Below, piece by piece: positions 16,407-25,108 of a stretch of 64,000 nucleotides of DNA. Position 1 is the first letter of the stretch, and the number at the start of each line of letters is the position of its first letter. The notes under the pieces are model-generated. The model did no database searches, had not been told where the DNA came from, and saw nothing but the letters and a program-made list of their open reading frames with translations. Source of the DNA: Chryseobacterium sp. MYb7 (GTDB lineage Bacteria > Bacteroidota > Bacteroidia > Flavobacteriales > Weeksellaceae); assembly GCF_002979455.1 (NCBI RefSeq), contig NZ_PCOU01000015.1, positions 1-64,000 of the forward strand. The letters run 5' to 3'. Both the position numbers and the translations under genes were made by a program.

Positions 16407-18218
16407 ATGAACACCAACTTAAAAAATACAGTAAGCCAGGAAAACTGGAATCAGGCTAACAGAAACCTAATGGCCAAAACCATCGCAGAACTGATGCATG
16501 AAGAGCTTCTAAAGCCTGTGGTAACCTTTGAAAATAAAAACGGATATACTGTTTTTACCCTTGAAACCGGAGTTGAAAATATTGTCTACAGCTTCCGCGG
16601 ACAGGAAAGAATGATGGATTATTGGCATATTGATAAAGACAGCATTACAAAAACAGAAAACGGTGAAGACCTGTCTTCAGTAGATGTAGCGGCTTTCTTT
16701 CTGGAAATGCAGTCTGTATTCGATTTAGATCCTTATACCATTGCAAGATACACGGAAGAATTACTGCATACTTTGTATTGTGATGCTTTAATCTTATCAA
16801 GAGGAGTAATGTCTTCAAAAGAGCTTGCAGATGCAGATTACCAGACGGTAGAGCATAATATGACCGGACATCCATGGGTAATTGTAAACAAAAGCCGATT
16901 AGGTTTTTCTCCAAGAGATCTTAAAACATTTGCCCCTGAAGCCGATGAAAATTTAAAAGTAATCTGGCTGGCTTCGCATAAAAGCAGATCGTCATTCCAG
17001 TCTTTGGAACATATTAACAGAGAAGAATTTTATCGTTCTGAAATAGGAGAAGATCTATATAATGATTTTCAGCAGCAGTTGTTGAACAAAAGAAAGGTTG
17101 TTGAAGATTATCATTTTATTCCTGTACATCCATGGCAGTGGGAGCATAAGCTTCAGATTCATTTTGCGGGAGATATTGCTTCCGGACTTTTAATACAATT
17201 GGGTGAGGGTAGTGATACGTACAGTGCGCAGCAGAGTATCCGTACTTTATTCAATGTAGATCATCCTAAAAAGAGATACCTGAAAACGGCTGTTTCTATT
17301 CTGAGTACGGGAAATATCAGAGGATTATCACCTAAACAGATGAAAATTGCTCCTGCTATTACAGATTGGGTAAAAGGTTTGATTAAAGACGATGCTTATC
17401 TGGATAATAAAGAAACTATTTTCTTAGGAGAAGAGGCTGCAATTACCTATTTGCATCCACAATATGGAGCTATTGCCAGTGTGCCTTATCAGTATAATGA
17501 ATTCCTTGGCGCATTATGGAGAGAAAGTGCTGAAAACTATCTGAAAGAAGATGAGCAAATGGTAACCATGGCTTCATTACTTTATGTAGATGAAAATGGA
17601 GTTCCATTGGTTCAGGCATTTGCAGAAAAAGCAGGTGTGAGTATCAAAGAATGGATTGAAAGCTATCTTGATGCCTATCTTACCCCATTATTACACATTT
17701 ATTACACCCATTCATTATGTGTAACGCCACATGGAGAAAACATTATGGTTGTTTTGAAAAATGGAATTCCAAAAAGAATCGTAATCAAAGATTTTGTGGA
17801 TGATATTGTACTTACCACAGAAGCCAGAGAAAAACTTCCTGCACACCTTGCAGACGGTTTGATTCAGTCTTCCAACAAAGAAAATATCCCATTGTTTATT
17901 TTGCTTGGCGTTTTTGATGCCTTCTTCAGATATCTGTCGAATGCTTTGCATACGTATTCCAACTTTAATGAAGAAATATTCTGGGAACTCGTTCACAACT
18001 GTGTAGAAAATTATAAAACTGAGAATACCCATCTTCAGGAAAGATACGAAAAGTATGACCTGTACGTGCCGGCATTCAAAAGATTCTATATCAACAGTCT
18101 GCGTCTGAAAAATAACGGGTACAGCGAAAATAAAGCATTTGCTATTCCAAGAAAAGATGGAGCATTGCCTAATCCGTTGTATCAGATTGCTAATAAAAAT
18201 TCAGTAGCAGCAGTATGA
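16407..18218 (+). CDS. Second IucA/IucC-family siderophore synthetase
   Basis: A 603-residue NIS synthetase. Markers are MTGHPWVIVNKSRLGFSPRD, IPVHPWQWEHKL, SAQQSIRTLFN and, in the C-terminal helical part, HSLCVTPHGENIMVVLKNG. I chose ATG 16407 (MNTNLKNTVSQ), which lies just after the preceding stop; an upstream in-frame start at 16371 would overlap the monooxygenase. It condenses a carboxylic acid (citrate- or succinyl-type) with an amine or hydroxylamine using ATP. Two different IucA/IucC enzymes in the operon imply two bond-forming steps or substrates. It overlaps the MATE gene by ATGA. Confidence 0.9.
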   Translation: MNTNLKNTVSQENWNQANRNLMAKTIAELMHEELLKPVVTFENKNGYTVFTLETGVENIVYSFRGQERMMDYWHIDKDSITKTENGEDLSSVDVAAFFLEMQSVFDLDPYTIARYTEELLHTLYCDALILSRGVMSSKELADADYQTVEHNMTGHPWVIVNKSRLGFSPRDLKTFAPEADENLKVIWLASHKSRSSFQSLEHINREEFYRSEIGEDLYNDFQQQLLNKRKVVEDYHFIPVHPWQWEHKLQIHFAGDIASGLLIQLGEGSDTYSAQQSIRTLFNVDHPKKRYLKTAVSILSTGNIRGLSPKQMKIAPAITDWVKGLIKDDAYLDNKETIFLGEEAAITYLHPQYGAIASVPYQYNEFLGALWRESAENYLKEDEQMVTMASLLYVDENGVPLVQAFAEKAGVSIKEWIESYLDAYLTPLLHIYYTHSLCVTPHGENIMVVLKNGIPKRIVIKDFVDDIVLTTEAREKLPAHLADGLIQSSNKENIPLFILLGVFDAFFRYLSNALHTYSNFNEEIFWELVHNCVENYKTENTHLQERYEKYDLYVPAFKRFYINSLRLKNNGYSENKAFAIPRKDGALPNPLYQIANKNSVAAV

Positions 18219-19618
18219 GGAAATTCCTGCATATACTAAAAGAAGGAGCGGTTTTTACGTATGGAGCCATAGCCGGAAAGAAAGTTGAACTGACTTCCGG
18301 AAGTATCAACCGTTCCATCTTTAGTCTTGCCATTCCCATGGTGATGGAACTTGTCATGGAATCTGTTTTTGTAAGCGTCAACCTGTTGATTATTGCAAAA
18401 TTAGGCGACAAGGTTCTTGGTCTTGTGGGAATTACAGATAACTACATCAATTTTGCTTATGCCATTGCAGTAGGTTTGGGAATTGCAGCAGCAACCCTTA
18501 CCGCCAGAAGAGCAGGCGAAAAGGATAAAGAGGGAATGGGAAGAACAGCCCAATACATCATCTTGCTGGCTCTGTTTTTTGCAGTGCTGATTGGTGGAGT
18601 TTCCTGCTTTTTCGCATCAGAAATCGTTGATTTTTTGGGAATCAATGCCAGTACGGTAACCGAAGGCGTTTCTTTCTCAAGACTGGTTTTCTTGAGTATC
18701 GGGCTTGTGATTCTCCGCCTTTCTGTGAATGGACTCTTCAGAGGGGCTGGTGATGCTGATATTGCTATGAAATCACTTTGGATCTGCCATATTTCCAATA
18801 TCATTTTTGCAGTGATCCTGGTTTTCGGATTAGGATTTATTCCTGCTTTTGGATTAATGGGATTGGCGTATGCTACAGTTTTATCAAGAACGTTAGGTGT
18901 TTTATACCAAGCCTTTGTATTAATATCCGGAAAAACCAGTATCATCATCAGAGTTCCATTACAGCTTGATATTCCATTGCTGCAAAAGATTTTGAAGATA
19001 GCCTTTGGTGGATTGGTACAGTATATCATTCCAACATCCAGCTGGCTGATTATGGTGAAGATCATCTCTACCTTCGGAACAACAGCTCTTGCAGGATACA
19101 TTATTGCCCAGCGTATTGCTTCAGTAGCAACGATGCCTGCCTGGGGAATAGGAAATGCAGCAGGAGTTCTTACAGGACAGAATCTGGGTGCAGGAGAACC
19201 GGAACGTGCTGAAAAAACTGTTTGGAGAGCCGGAACCATCAACATGACTTATCTGCTACTTGTAGCCTTATTCTGGCAGATTGCAGCGGAATATGTAGTG
19301 AAATTTTTCACTACAGAACCGGAAGTTGCAAGATATGCGGTTCAATACATCCATGTGGTATCTATGGCTTATCTGCTGTTAGGATTCACCATGGTGATCA
19401 GCCGTGCTCTGAATGCGGCCGGAAACATATTACAGGTAACGTTGTTGTACCTCGTCATGTTTTATGTGATTCAGCTTCCTCTGGCTTATCTCTTAGGAGT
19501 AAGATTTCAGTGGGAACTGAGAGGAATATTTACCGCAATCGTTTCTTCGGAAATCGTTTTGGCTGTACTATTCCTCATGATTTTTAAAAATGGAAAATGG
19601 AAAACTATAAAAATTTAA
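18215..19618 (+). CDS. MATE-family efflux transporter (probable siderophore exporter)
   Basis: A 467-residue protein with about 12 membrane segments and the duplicated MATE architecture. It has AIPMVMELVMESVFVSVNLLI at the start, GLFRGAGDADIAMK in the first half and QNLGAGEPERAEKTVWRAG in the second. MATE exporters use a sodium or proton gradient. Its position between the second synthetase (4-base overlap) and the carrier protein (one base apart) makes export of the finished siderophore the most likely job. Confidence 0.88.
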   Translation: MRKFLHILKEGAVFTYGAIAGKKVELTSGSINRSIFSLAIPMVMELVMESVFVSVNLLIIAKLGDKVLGLVGITDNYINFAYAIAVGLGIAAATLTARRAGEKDKEGMGRTAQYIILLALFFAVLIGGVSCFFASEIVDFLGINASTVTEGVSFSRLVFLSIGLVILRLSVNGLFRGAGDADIAMKSLWICHISNIIFAVILVFGLGFIPAFGLMGLAYATVLSRTLGVLYQAFVLISGKTSIIIRVPLQLDIPLLQKILKIAFGGLVQYIIPTSSWLIMVKIISTFGTTALAGYIIAQRIASVATMPAWGIGNAAGVLTGQNLGAGEPERAEKTVWRAGTINMTYLLLVALFWQIAAEYVVKFFTTEPEVARYAVQYIHVVSMAYLLLGFTMVISRALNAAGNILQVTLLYLVMFYVIQLPLAYLLGVRFQWELRGIFTAIVSSEIVLAVLFLMIFKNGKWKTIKI

Positions 19619-19619
19619 A

Positions 19620-19865
19620 ATGAACACTACAGAAGAATTTTATGAAATTATCGCCTCTGCCATCGCCATAAAAAAAGAATTGGTAGATGAAAAACTAACG
19701 TATCAGGAAATCCCGGAATGGGATTCTATGTCTCATCTTCTTATCGTAGAAGCGCTTGAACAGTTTTATCAGATCAAGTTTGATTTTAATGATATTCTGG
19801 AGATGGGAACCGTCGGAAAAATTCGCGAAAAAATGAAAAAATACGAAGTATTCGTAGAAAACTAA
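19620..19865 (+). CDS. Acyl/aryl carrier protein
   Basis: An 81-residue carrier protein of the PP-binding family. The phosphopantetheine attachment serine is Ser36 in EWDSMSHLLIVEALE, followed by the usual acidic helix and FDFNDILEMGTVGKI. It needs a phosphopantetheinyl transferase encoded elsewhere. It begins one base after the MATE stop and is followed four bases later by the AMP-forming ligase that should load it. Carrier protein plus ligase is the arrangement that delivers dihydroxybenzoate in petrobactin synthesis (AsbD/AsbC). A fatty acyl cargo is the alternative. Confidence 0.85.
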   Translation: MNTTEEFYEIIASAIAIKKELVDEKLTYQEIPEWDSMSHLLIVEALEQFYQIKFDFNDILEMGTVGKIREKMKKYEVFVEN

Positions 19866-19869
19866 GCAT

Positions 19870-21258
19870 ATGAAAATTTTAGAAAATGTAATTGCCAATA
19901 AGAACTTGGGGGTTACAGATGCTTCCACCGGTACAACAATACCGGTGGGAACACTGTACCGGTCTTTAGGCTTAAACCCGGTAGAAAAAGGACTGATGTT
20001 TTTGTACAATGACAATCAGCTGTCCAGTATTGAGGTGCTTCTCAATTTTTATGGAACAGCACACACGATTGCCGTACTGGGGCAGAAACTGCATGAGGAA
20101 TTCAAAGAACGTATTGAGGCAGAATACCGTCCGAAATACATCTTTGATCCACAAAGAGAAGCCATTGAAGGATATACTCTGAAAGCATTCTCAGACAAGA
20201 TCAGCATCTTTGCAAAGGATGATTATAAGAGTGAAGTTACGATTCATCCTGACATTAAAATCCTTTTGAGTACGTCTGGGACAACAGGTGTTCCGAAACT
20301 GGTTAAATTATCTGATGAAAGCCTTTATCAGAACGCATTGAGCATTCTTCAGTACATGCCGATTCAGGGAACGGATGTAGTTCCTTTAAATGTTCCGATC
20401 AACTTCGTATATGGATTCTCTATTTTCACTACCAATTGTATGCGTGCCGGAAGAATCGTGTGTACAGATAAAGACATTATGCAGAAAGCATTCTGGGATG
20501 AAATGGAGGAGTACGGCTACAGTACGTTGGGCGGAGTTCCTTTTCTTTATGAAAACCTAAACAGAATAGGATTTTTCAGAAAAGATTCTCCAAGTCTTAG
20601 ATATTTTACCCATACCGGAGGGGTGATTAATGCTGAATTGAGAAAAACTATTTTCTCTTATTGTCACGAATTTAAAAAAGATTTCTTTGCACAATACGGA
20701 CAGACGGAAGCAGGAGGAAGAATGGCTTATCTTACTACAGAAGGATTGCTGGAAGAAGAAACATCAATCGGAAATGTGGTAGAAAGAGGAAGCTTCAAAA
20801 TTGATCCTGAAACGGATGAATTGCTCTTTTCTCATGTCAGTATTTTCGGAGGCTATGCCAATAAACTGGAGGATCTTGCCACTTATGAGCAGCCTTCCGT
20901 ACTGCATACCGGAGATACCGCCAGAAAAGGTGAAAACGGAATTTATTACATCACAGGTAGAATAAAGCGTATCATGAAGCTTTTCGGAATACGTCTTAAT
21001 CTCGATGAGGTAGAATTTATCCTTAAAAATGAAATGCAGGGCAATACTTTCGTATGTCTGAATGCCCATGATAAAAAAATCGTGGTATTGTATGACAATC
21101 CGGAAATAGATCCTCAGATCATCACCGAAACTATTAAAAATAAACTGCGCATCAACCCGCAATATGTACGCACAGAACTTATAGAATCATTCCCCTTATC
21201 ACAAAACGGTAAAATAAACTATCCCCTGTTACAAAACTTACAGCATGAAAACATCTAA
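19870..21258 (+). CDS. AMP-forming acyl/aryl-carrier ligase (ANL superfamily)
   Basis: A 462-residue adenylating enzyme. The P-loop-like A3 motif is LLSTSGTTGVPKLVKLS, A5 is AQYGQTEAGGRM, A7 is LHTGDTARKG, A8 is ITGRIKRIMKLFGIRLNLDEVE, and the catalytic A10 lysine is in LSQNGKINYPLL. No condensation domain is present. It should activate a carboxylic acid as its AMP ester and pass it to the adjacent carrier protein. The acid (aromatic or fatty) is not evident. It overlaps the TonB receptor gene by 14 bases. Confidence 0.85.
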   Translation: MKILENVIANKNLGVTDASTGTTIPVGTLYRSLGLNPVEKGLMFLYNDNQLSSIEVLLNFYGTAHTIAVLGQKLHEEFKERIEAEYRPKYIFDPQREAIEGYTLKAFSDKISIFAKDDYKSEVTIHPDIKILLSTSGTTGVPKLVKLSDESLYQNALSILQYMPIQGTDVVPLNVPINFVYGFSIFTTNCMRAGRIVCTDKDIMQKAFWDEMEEYGYSTLGGVPFLYENLNRIGFFRKDSPSLRYFTHTGGVINAELRKTIFSYCHEFKKDFFAQYGQTEAGGRMAYLTTEGLLEEETSIGNVVERGSFKIDPETDELLFSHVSIFGGYANKLEDLATYEQPSVLHTGDTARKGENGIYYITGRIKRIMKLFGIRLNLDEVEFILKNEMQGNTFVCLNAHDKKIVVLYDNPEIDPQIITETIKNKLRINPQYVRTELIESFPLSQNGKINYPLLQNLQHENI

Positions 21259-23662
21259 AACCCTTATATTACTTCTTGGTCTTGCTTTATCTTCAAATTC
21301 GCTTTCTGCACAGCAGGGCGACAGAATTCATGGCAAAATCATGCTGTCTGAAAAAGCACCGGTAAAAAACGCTGTTTTAAGACTTGTCAATACGTCTTAT
21401 CAGGCAAAAACCAATAATTTAGGAGAATATTACTTTGAAAATGTACCACCTGGAGAATATATGCTTCAGGTGGTTTTAAATGATATCGAACTGATGAGGG
21501 AACCTATCCAGATTCAGAAAGATGTCTATGAAATCCCTGCTATCTATGCCCCTTTACATAATAATGTGATTGAGGGAATTACGGTATATGCAGTGAGCAG
21601 AAATAAATTTTTGGATAAAGACAGTACTTCAGTGGCTAAAATGCCTTTAAAAGTTCTTGAAAATCCGCAGGCTTACACAAGCATCAACCAGCAGATCATG
21701 AAGGAACAGCTTACTTACGATATTTCGGAAGTATTGAAAAACGTTCCGGGTATGGTAAAAATGCAGGGAAGCCCGGGAAGAGGTTCAGGAGACGGAAGTT
21801 TCTACTACAGCCTTAGAGGTTTTCCTACCAAAGTATCTATGGTAGACGGAGTGCCAGCAACCACCAACGGAGAGATAGACCCTGCCGATCTTGAGCGTCT
21901 TGAAGTGATCAAAGGACCTTCAGGAACATTGTATGGTGGGGCTGTAACATCTTTTGGAGGTTTGATCAACGCTGTAACCAAAAAACCGAAAGATTATTTC
22001 GGAGGAGAGGCCTCTTATCTGATGGGAAGCTATAACCTGAACCGTGTAACTGCTGATGTGTATGGGCCAATGACGGAGTCCAGAAAAATGTTATTCCGTT
22101 TGAATGCCGCTTATCAGTATCAGAACGGATTCAGAGATTCTGAGTTCAGAAAATCATTCTTTGTAGCCCCTACGATAAGCTATGAAGTGAATGACAGATT
22201 GAAATTCAATTTAGGAGCTCAGATTTACAATTATGAAGGAACCAATACACCGATTATTTTCCTTGCGAGAACAAGACCTTACTTCGCCCACAATCCGGAC
22301 GAACTGGGCTTCGACTGGAAAAAATCGTATTCCAATAATGATATTACTTTAAAAGCACCATCTATTAATGTAAAAGCTGAGGCGAATTACAAAATTTCAG
22401 ATAAATGGACGTCACAAACCTTGCTTTCAAGAAACTTCAGAAAGACAGAAGGATTGTATCAATATCAGTTCATCAGAGGGAATTTAAATGATGCTACGTT
22501 GGAACGTAATGTACAATGGCAGAACTCAGAAGCTTCTTCTACAAGTATTCAGCAGAACTTTAATGGTGAATTTAAAATCGGAAGCATAAAAAATAAAGTG
22601 TTGATTGGATTAGATTATTTAAATCAAACCATCAATAACAACCATTCCCCAATTGTGGTGTATGACAACATCAACGGACAAACTTTAGCAGGTTATGCCA
22701 ATATCACAAGAGATCTTGTGCTGCAGAAAATCCAGACTTCTACAGCTCCTTTGGTAAGAAATAATTCTGCTTCAAATCTTTATGGAGCTTATATTTCAAA
22801 CGTTACCTATATTACAGACCGTTTGATTACGCTTTTAAGCTTACGTATGGATCACTACGAAAGTAAAGGACAGCTCAACCTGAATAACAATACCAGAACC
22901 GGAGATTTCAATCAGACTGCATGGTCTCCAAAAGTAGGAATTGTATACCAAATCCTTAAAGATCAGTTATCTGCCTATGGTAACTATATGAATGGTTTCA
23001 GTTATACAGCACCTGTTGCACAGCAGCTTCCGGACATTAGCGGGGAAATGAAACCTCAAATGGCGAATCAGTGGGAAGTAGGATTGAAAGGAAACCTTTG
23101 GAGAAACAAGGTTAATTTTACCGTTTCATATTACGATATCCTTGTTGACAATATCCAGAGAGGAAGCGGTGTAATCCGTGACGGAAAAGAGTACAACATT
23201 GTTGTTCAGGATGGAAAACAAAGAAGTAAAGGTATTGAAATTGAAACCATCATGAACCCTGTTCAGGGATTAAATATTATGGCCGGATATGCCTACAATC
23301 ACAGCAGATACGAAAAAGCAGATCCAGCTGTAGACGGGCGTCGTCCTGAGTCTGCAGGTCCTGCGAATGTATTCAATTCATGGATCAGTTATATCTTTCC
23401 AATCAAAGGACTTCAGGGACTTGGAGTTGGTTTTGGAGTAAACCGTGTTGGAAAACAGATTACCGGAAACAAAACCGTTACCGGACAGTTTGCATTCCCA
23501 GCTTATACTTTAGTGAACGCTTCCATCTCCCTTGAAAAAGAAAGATACAGATTAGGATTTAAAATGAATAACCTGGGCAATGTACAATATTTTGCAGGAC
23601 AGGGAGTGGTAGTCGCTCAAATGCCTCGTAATTTTGTTGCTGAGGTGAGCTTTAAATTTTAA
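21245..23662 (+). CDS. TonB-dependent siderophore receptor
   Basis: An 805-residue outer membrane receptor: signal peptide (MKTSKTLILLLGLALSSNSLSAQ), a carboxypeptidase-regulatory-like beta domain (about 25-100), a plug (TYDISEVLKNVPGMVKMQ, YSLRGFPTKVSMVDGVPA, LERLEVIKGPSGTLYGGAV) and a 22-strand barrel ending in FVAEVSFKF with the terminal aromatic residue. The plug resembles ferrichrome/hydroxamate-type receptors. It imports the ferric form of the siderophore made by this operon. It overlaps the ligase gene and is followed by the PepSY gene after two bases. Confidence 0.92.
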   Translation: MKTSKTLILLLGLALSSNSLSAQQGDRIHGKIMLSEKAPVKNAVLRLVNTSYQAKTNNLGEYYFENVPPGEYMLQVVLNDIELMREPIQIQKDVYEIPAIYAPLHNNVIEGITVYAVSRNKFLDKDSTSVAKMPLKVLENPQAYTSINQQIMKEQLTYDISEVLKNVPGMVKMQGSPGRGSGDGSFYYSLRGFPTKVSMVDGVPATTNGEIDPADLERLEVIKGPSGTLYGGAVTSFGGLINAVTKKPKDYFGGEASYLMGSYNLNRVTADVYGPMTESRKMLFRLNAAYQYQNGFRDSEFRKSFFVAPTISYEVNDRLKFNLGAQIYNYEGTNTPIIFLARTRPYFAHNPDELGFDWKKSYSNNDITLKAPSINVKAEANYKISDKWTSQTLLSRNFRKTEGLYQYQFIRGNLNDATLERNVQWQNSEASSTSIQQNFNGEFKIGSIKNKVLIGLDYLNQTINNNHSPIVVYDNINGQTLAGYANITRDLVLQKIQTSTAPLVRNNSASNLYGAYISNVTYITDRLITLLSLRMDHYESKGQLNLNNNTRTGDFNQTAWSPKVGIVYQILKDQLSAYGNYMNGFSYTAPVAQQLPDISGEMKPQMANQWEVGLKGNLWRNKVNFTVSYYDILVDNIQRGSGVIRDGKEYNIVVQDGKQRSKGIEIETIMNPVQGLNIMAGYAYNHSRYEKADPAVDGRRPESAGPANVFNSWISYIFPIKGLQGLGVGFGVNRVGKQITGNKTVTGQFAFPAYTLVNASISLEKERYRLGFKMNNLGNVQYFAGQGVVVAQMPRNFVAEVSFKF

Positions 23663-23664
23663 GA

Positions 23665-24852
23665 ATGAAGCTGAAGTTTAGAAAAATTGCATATCAGTTA
23701 CATCTATGGCTCGGACTAACGTCCGGGCTTATAGTTGTTATTATGGCCGCTACGGGATGTATTCTGGCTTTTGAAGAAGAATTAAAACATATTGTTCACC
23801 CCAACAGATATTACGTTGAAAACATCGGAAGAAACAAACTTTCATTGTCAGAGCTTACGGAAAAAGCAGAAAGAGCACTTCCGGAAGGTTTAAAGGTCAA
23901 AAGAGTCATCATGCCTTCCGATCCCTCAAGAAACTATGTATTCCGTACCTTAAAAATGGATAACGAAGCATGGACGTATTGGGGAACTTATCTTTATTAT
24001 TATCGAATTTATGTAGATCCTTATACCGGAAAAGTACAGGAAGTAGAAGATGCCAAAAAAGACTTCTTCGAAATTGTACTCGATCTTCACAGAAGACTTC
24101 TGCTGGGTGAAAAAATCGGAAAAGCGATTACCGGTTATTCCACATTGATATTGGCTATTATACTTTTATCGGGGCTTGTGATATGGTATCCCCGCAAAAT
24201 GAGTAAAGCCATGCTGAAAGGAATGTTTTTCATTAAAACATCCGCCAATTGGAAAAGGATTAACTATGATGCTCATAATGTGTTGGGATTCTATGCCATT
24301 ATTCCTTTACTCTTAATCTCTTATTCCGCATTGATAAGGAGCTTTGAAGATGTAGACAAATGGGTAAAGAACACACTGAATGGAAATACTCCCACAGAAA
24401 AGAAAGCCAAAAGTACCATTCCTTCCGAAGAATTTTCAAACCGTGAAAATATTCTCAATCTGATTGGAAATACGATGGAAAAAGGATTGAAAGACAAGAA
24501 ATCAGCCCTTGTGAATTTTCCGAGATCGGAAGAAGGAACCTATTATGCTGAGCTGACTTATGACGGAAGGCAGTATAGAAATGAACATTTTAATTTTGAT
24601 CAATATTCAGGAGAAATTTTAAAATCTCAATCTTATAAAAACAAAAATATCGGATATGGAACCGCATTAAGAGAAAGAAATTATGATCTTCACACCGGAA
24701 GCATCCTGGGACTGACCACCAGAATTATTTATTTTCTGGCAGCGCTTATAGCACTATCACTCCCAATTACCGGTTTTATTATCTATTTGAATAAGAAAAA
24801 GAAGAAACCAAAACATAAGAAAAACAAAATTGTTTTTCCTACTCAGAATTGA
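23665..24852 (+). CDS. PepSY-associated membrane protein (probable ferric-siderophore reductase)
   Basis: A 395-residue inner membrane protein of the PepSY-TM family (PiuB/FoxB-like). The first helix region is KIAYQLHLWLGLTSGLIVVIMAATGCILAFEEEL (residues 6-40), followed by a periplasmic PepSY domain, two central helices (around GYSTLILAIILLSGLVIWYPRK and NVLGFYAIIPLLLISY) and a last helix (IIYFLAALIALSLPITGFIIYL). Conserved His residues in the helices (HLWLGL, HRRLLLG, YDAHN, DLHTG) fit heme or iron ligation. Members next to siderophore receptors reduce the ferric complex to release iron. It is the last gene of the operon. Confidence 0.88.
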   Translation: MKLKFRKIAYQLHLWLGLTSGLIVVIMAATGCILAFEEELKHIVHPNRYYVENIGRNKLSLSELTEKAERALPEGLKVKRVIMPSDPSRNYVFRTLKMDNEAWTYWGTYLYYYRIYVDPYTGKVQEVEDAKKDFFEIVLDLHRRLLLGEKIGKAITGYSTLILAIILLSGLVIWYPRKMSKAMLKGMFFIKTSANWKRINYDAHNVLGFYAIIPLLLISYSALIRSFEDVDKWVKNTLNGNTPTEKKAKSTIPSEEFSNRENILNLIGNTMEKGLKDKKSALVNFPRSEEGTYYAELTYDGRQYRNEHFNFDQYSGEILKSQSYKNKNIGYGTALRERNYDLHTGSILGLTTRIIYFLAALIALSLPITGFIIYLNKKKKKPKHKKNKIVFPTQN

Positions 24853-24878
24853 TAAAGAGAAATAAAAGTATTCATTAT

Positions 24879-25072
24879 CAATTTTATCGGAGATAAAATC
24901 CTAGCGCCTTAAAAACAAAACGTTATAATCTAACTTGCGCCTTTGCGTTCTAAAACTAAAGTAGACTCTTTGCTTAAATTTTTTTTAAAAATCGCAAGGC
25001 GCAAGTTTTTAATCTCTATACTTTTTTAAGACTCAAGAACATTTCGACTTCGCTCAATATTAGATTTTCAGC
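24879..25072. repeat. Dispersed intergenic repeat, copy 1 (modules A-B-C)
   Basis: Between the convergent siderophore operon and MocR gene lie three modules found elsewhere in the window. A (24879-24900) is a 22-base hairpin around TTTTATCGGAGATAAAA. B (24935-24949) is TTGCGCCTTTGCGTT. C (25041-25072) is 32 bases starting TTTCGACTTCGCTCAAT. A and C match copy 2 at 30.2 kb exactly, in the opposite orientation; copy 3 is at 49.6 kb. Confidence 0.75.
24932..25010 (+). terminator. Large hairpin with T-tail after the siderophore operon
   Basis: AACTTGCGCCTTTGCG (24932-24947) pairs, with one bulge, with CGCAAGGCGCAAGTT (24993-25007) across a 45-base AT-rich loop, and a run of Ts follows. It may act as terminator; it is part of repeat copy 1. 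Confidence 0.45.
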
Positions 25073-25108
25073 AAGATAAACTGTAATTTATTCAACCAGT
25101 GTGATATT

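Noticed and set aside
18457..19245. 262-codon minus-strand open frame inside the MATE gene
   Set aside because: Antisense shadow of a well-supported membrane protein; no motif of its own.
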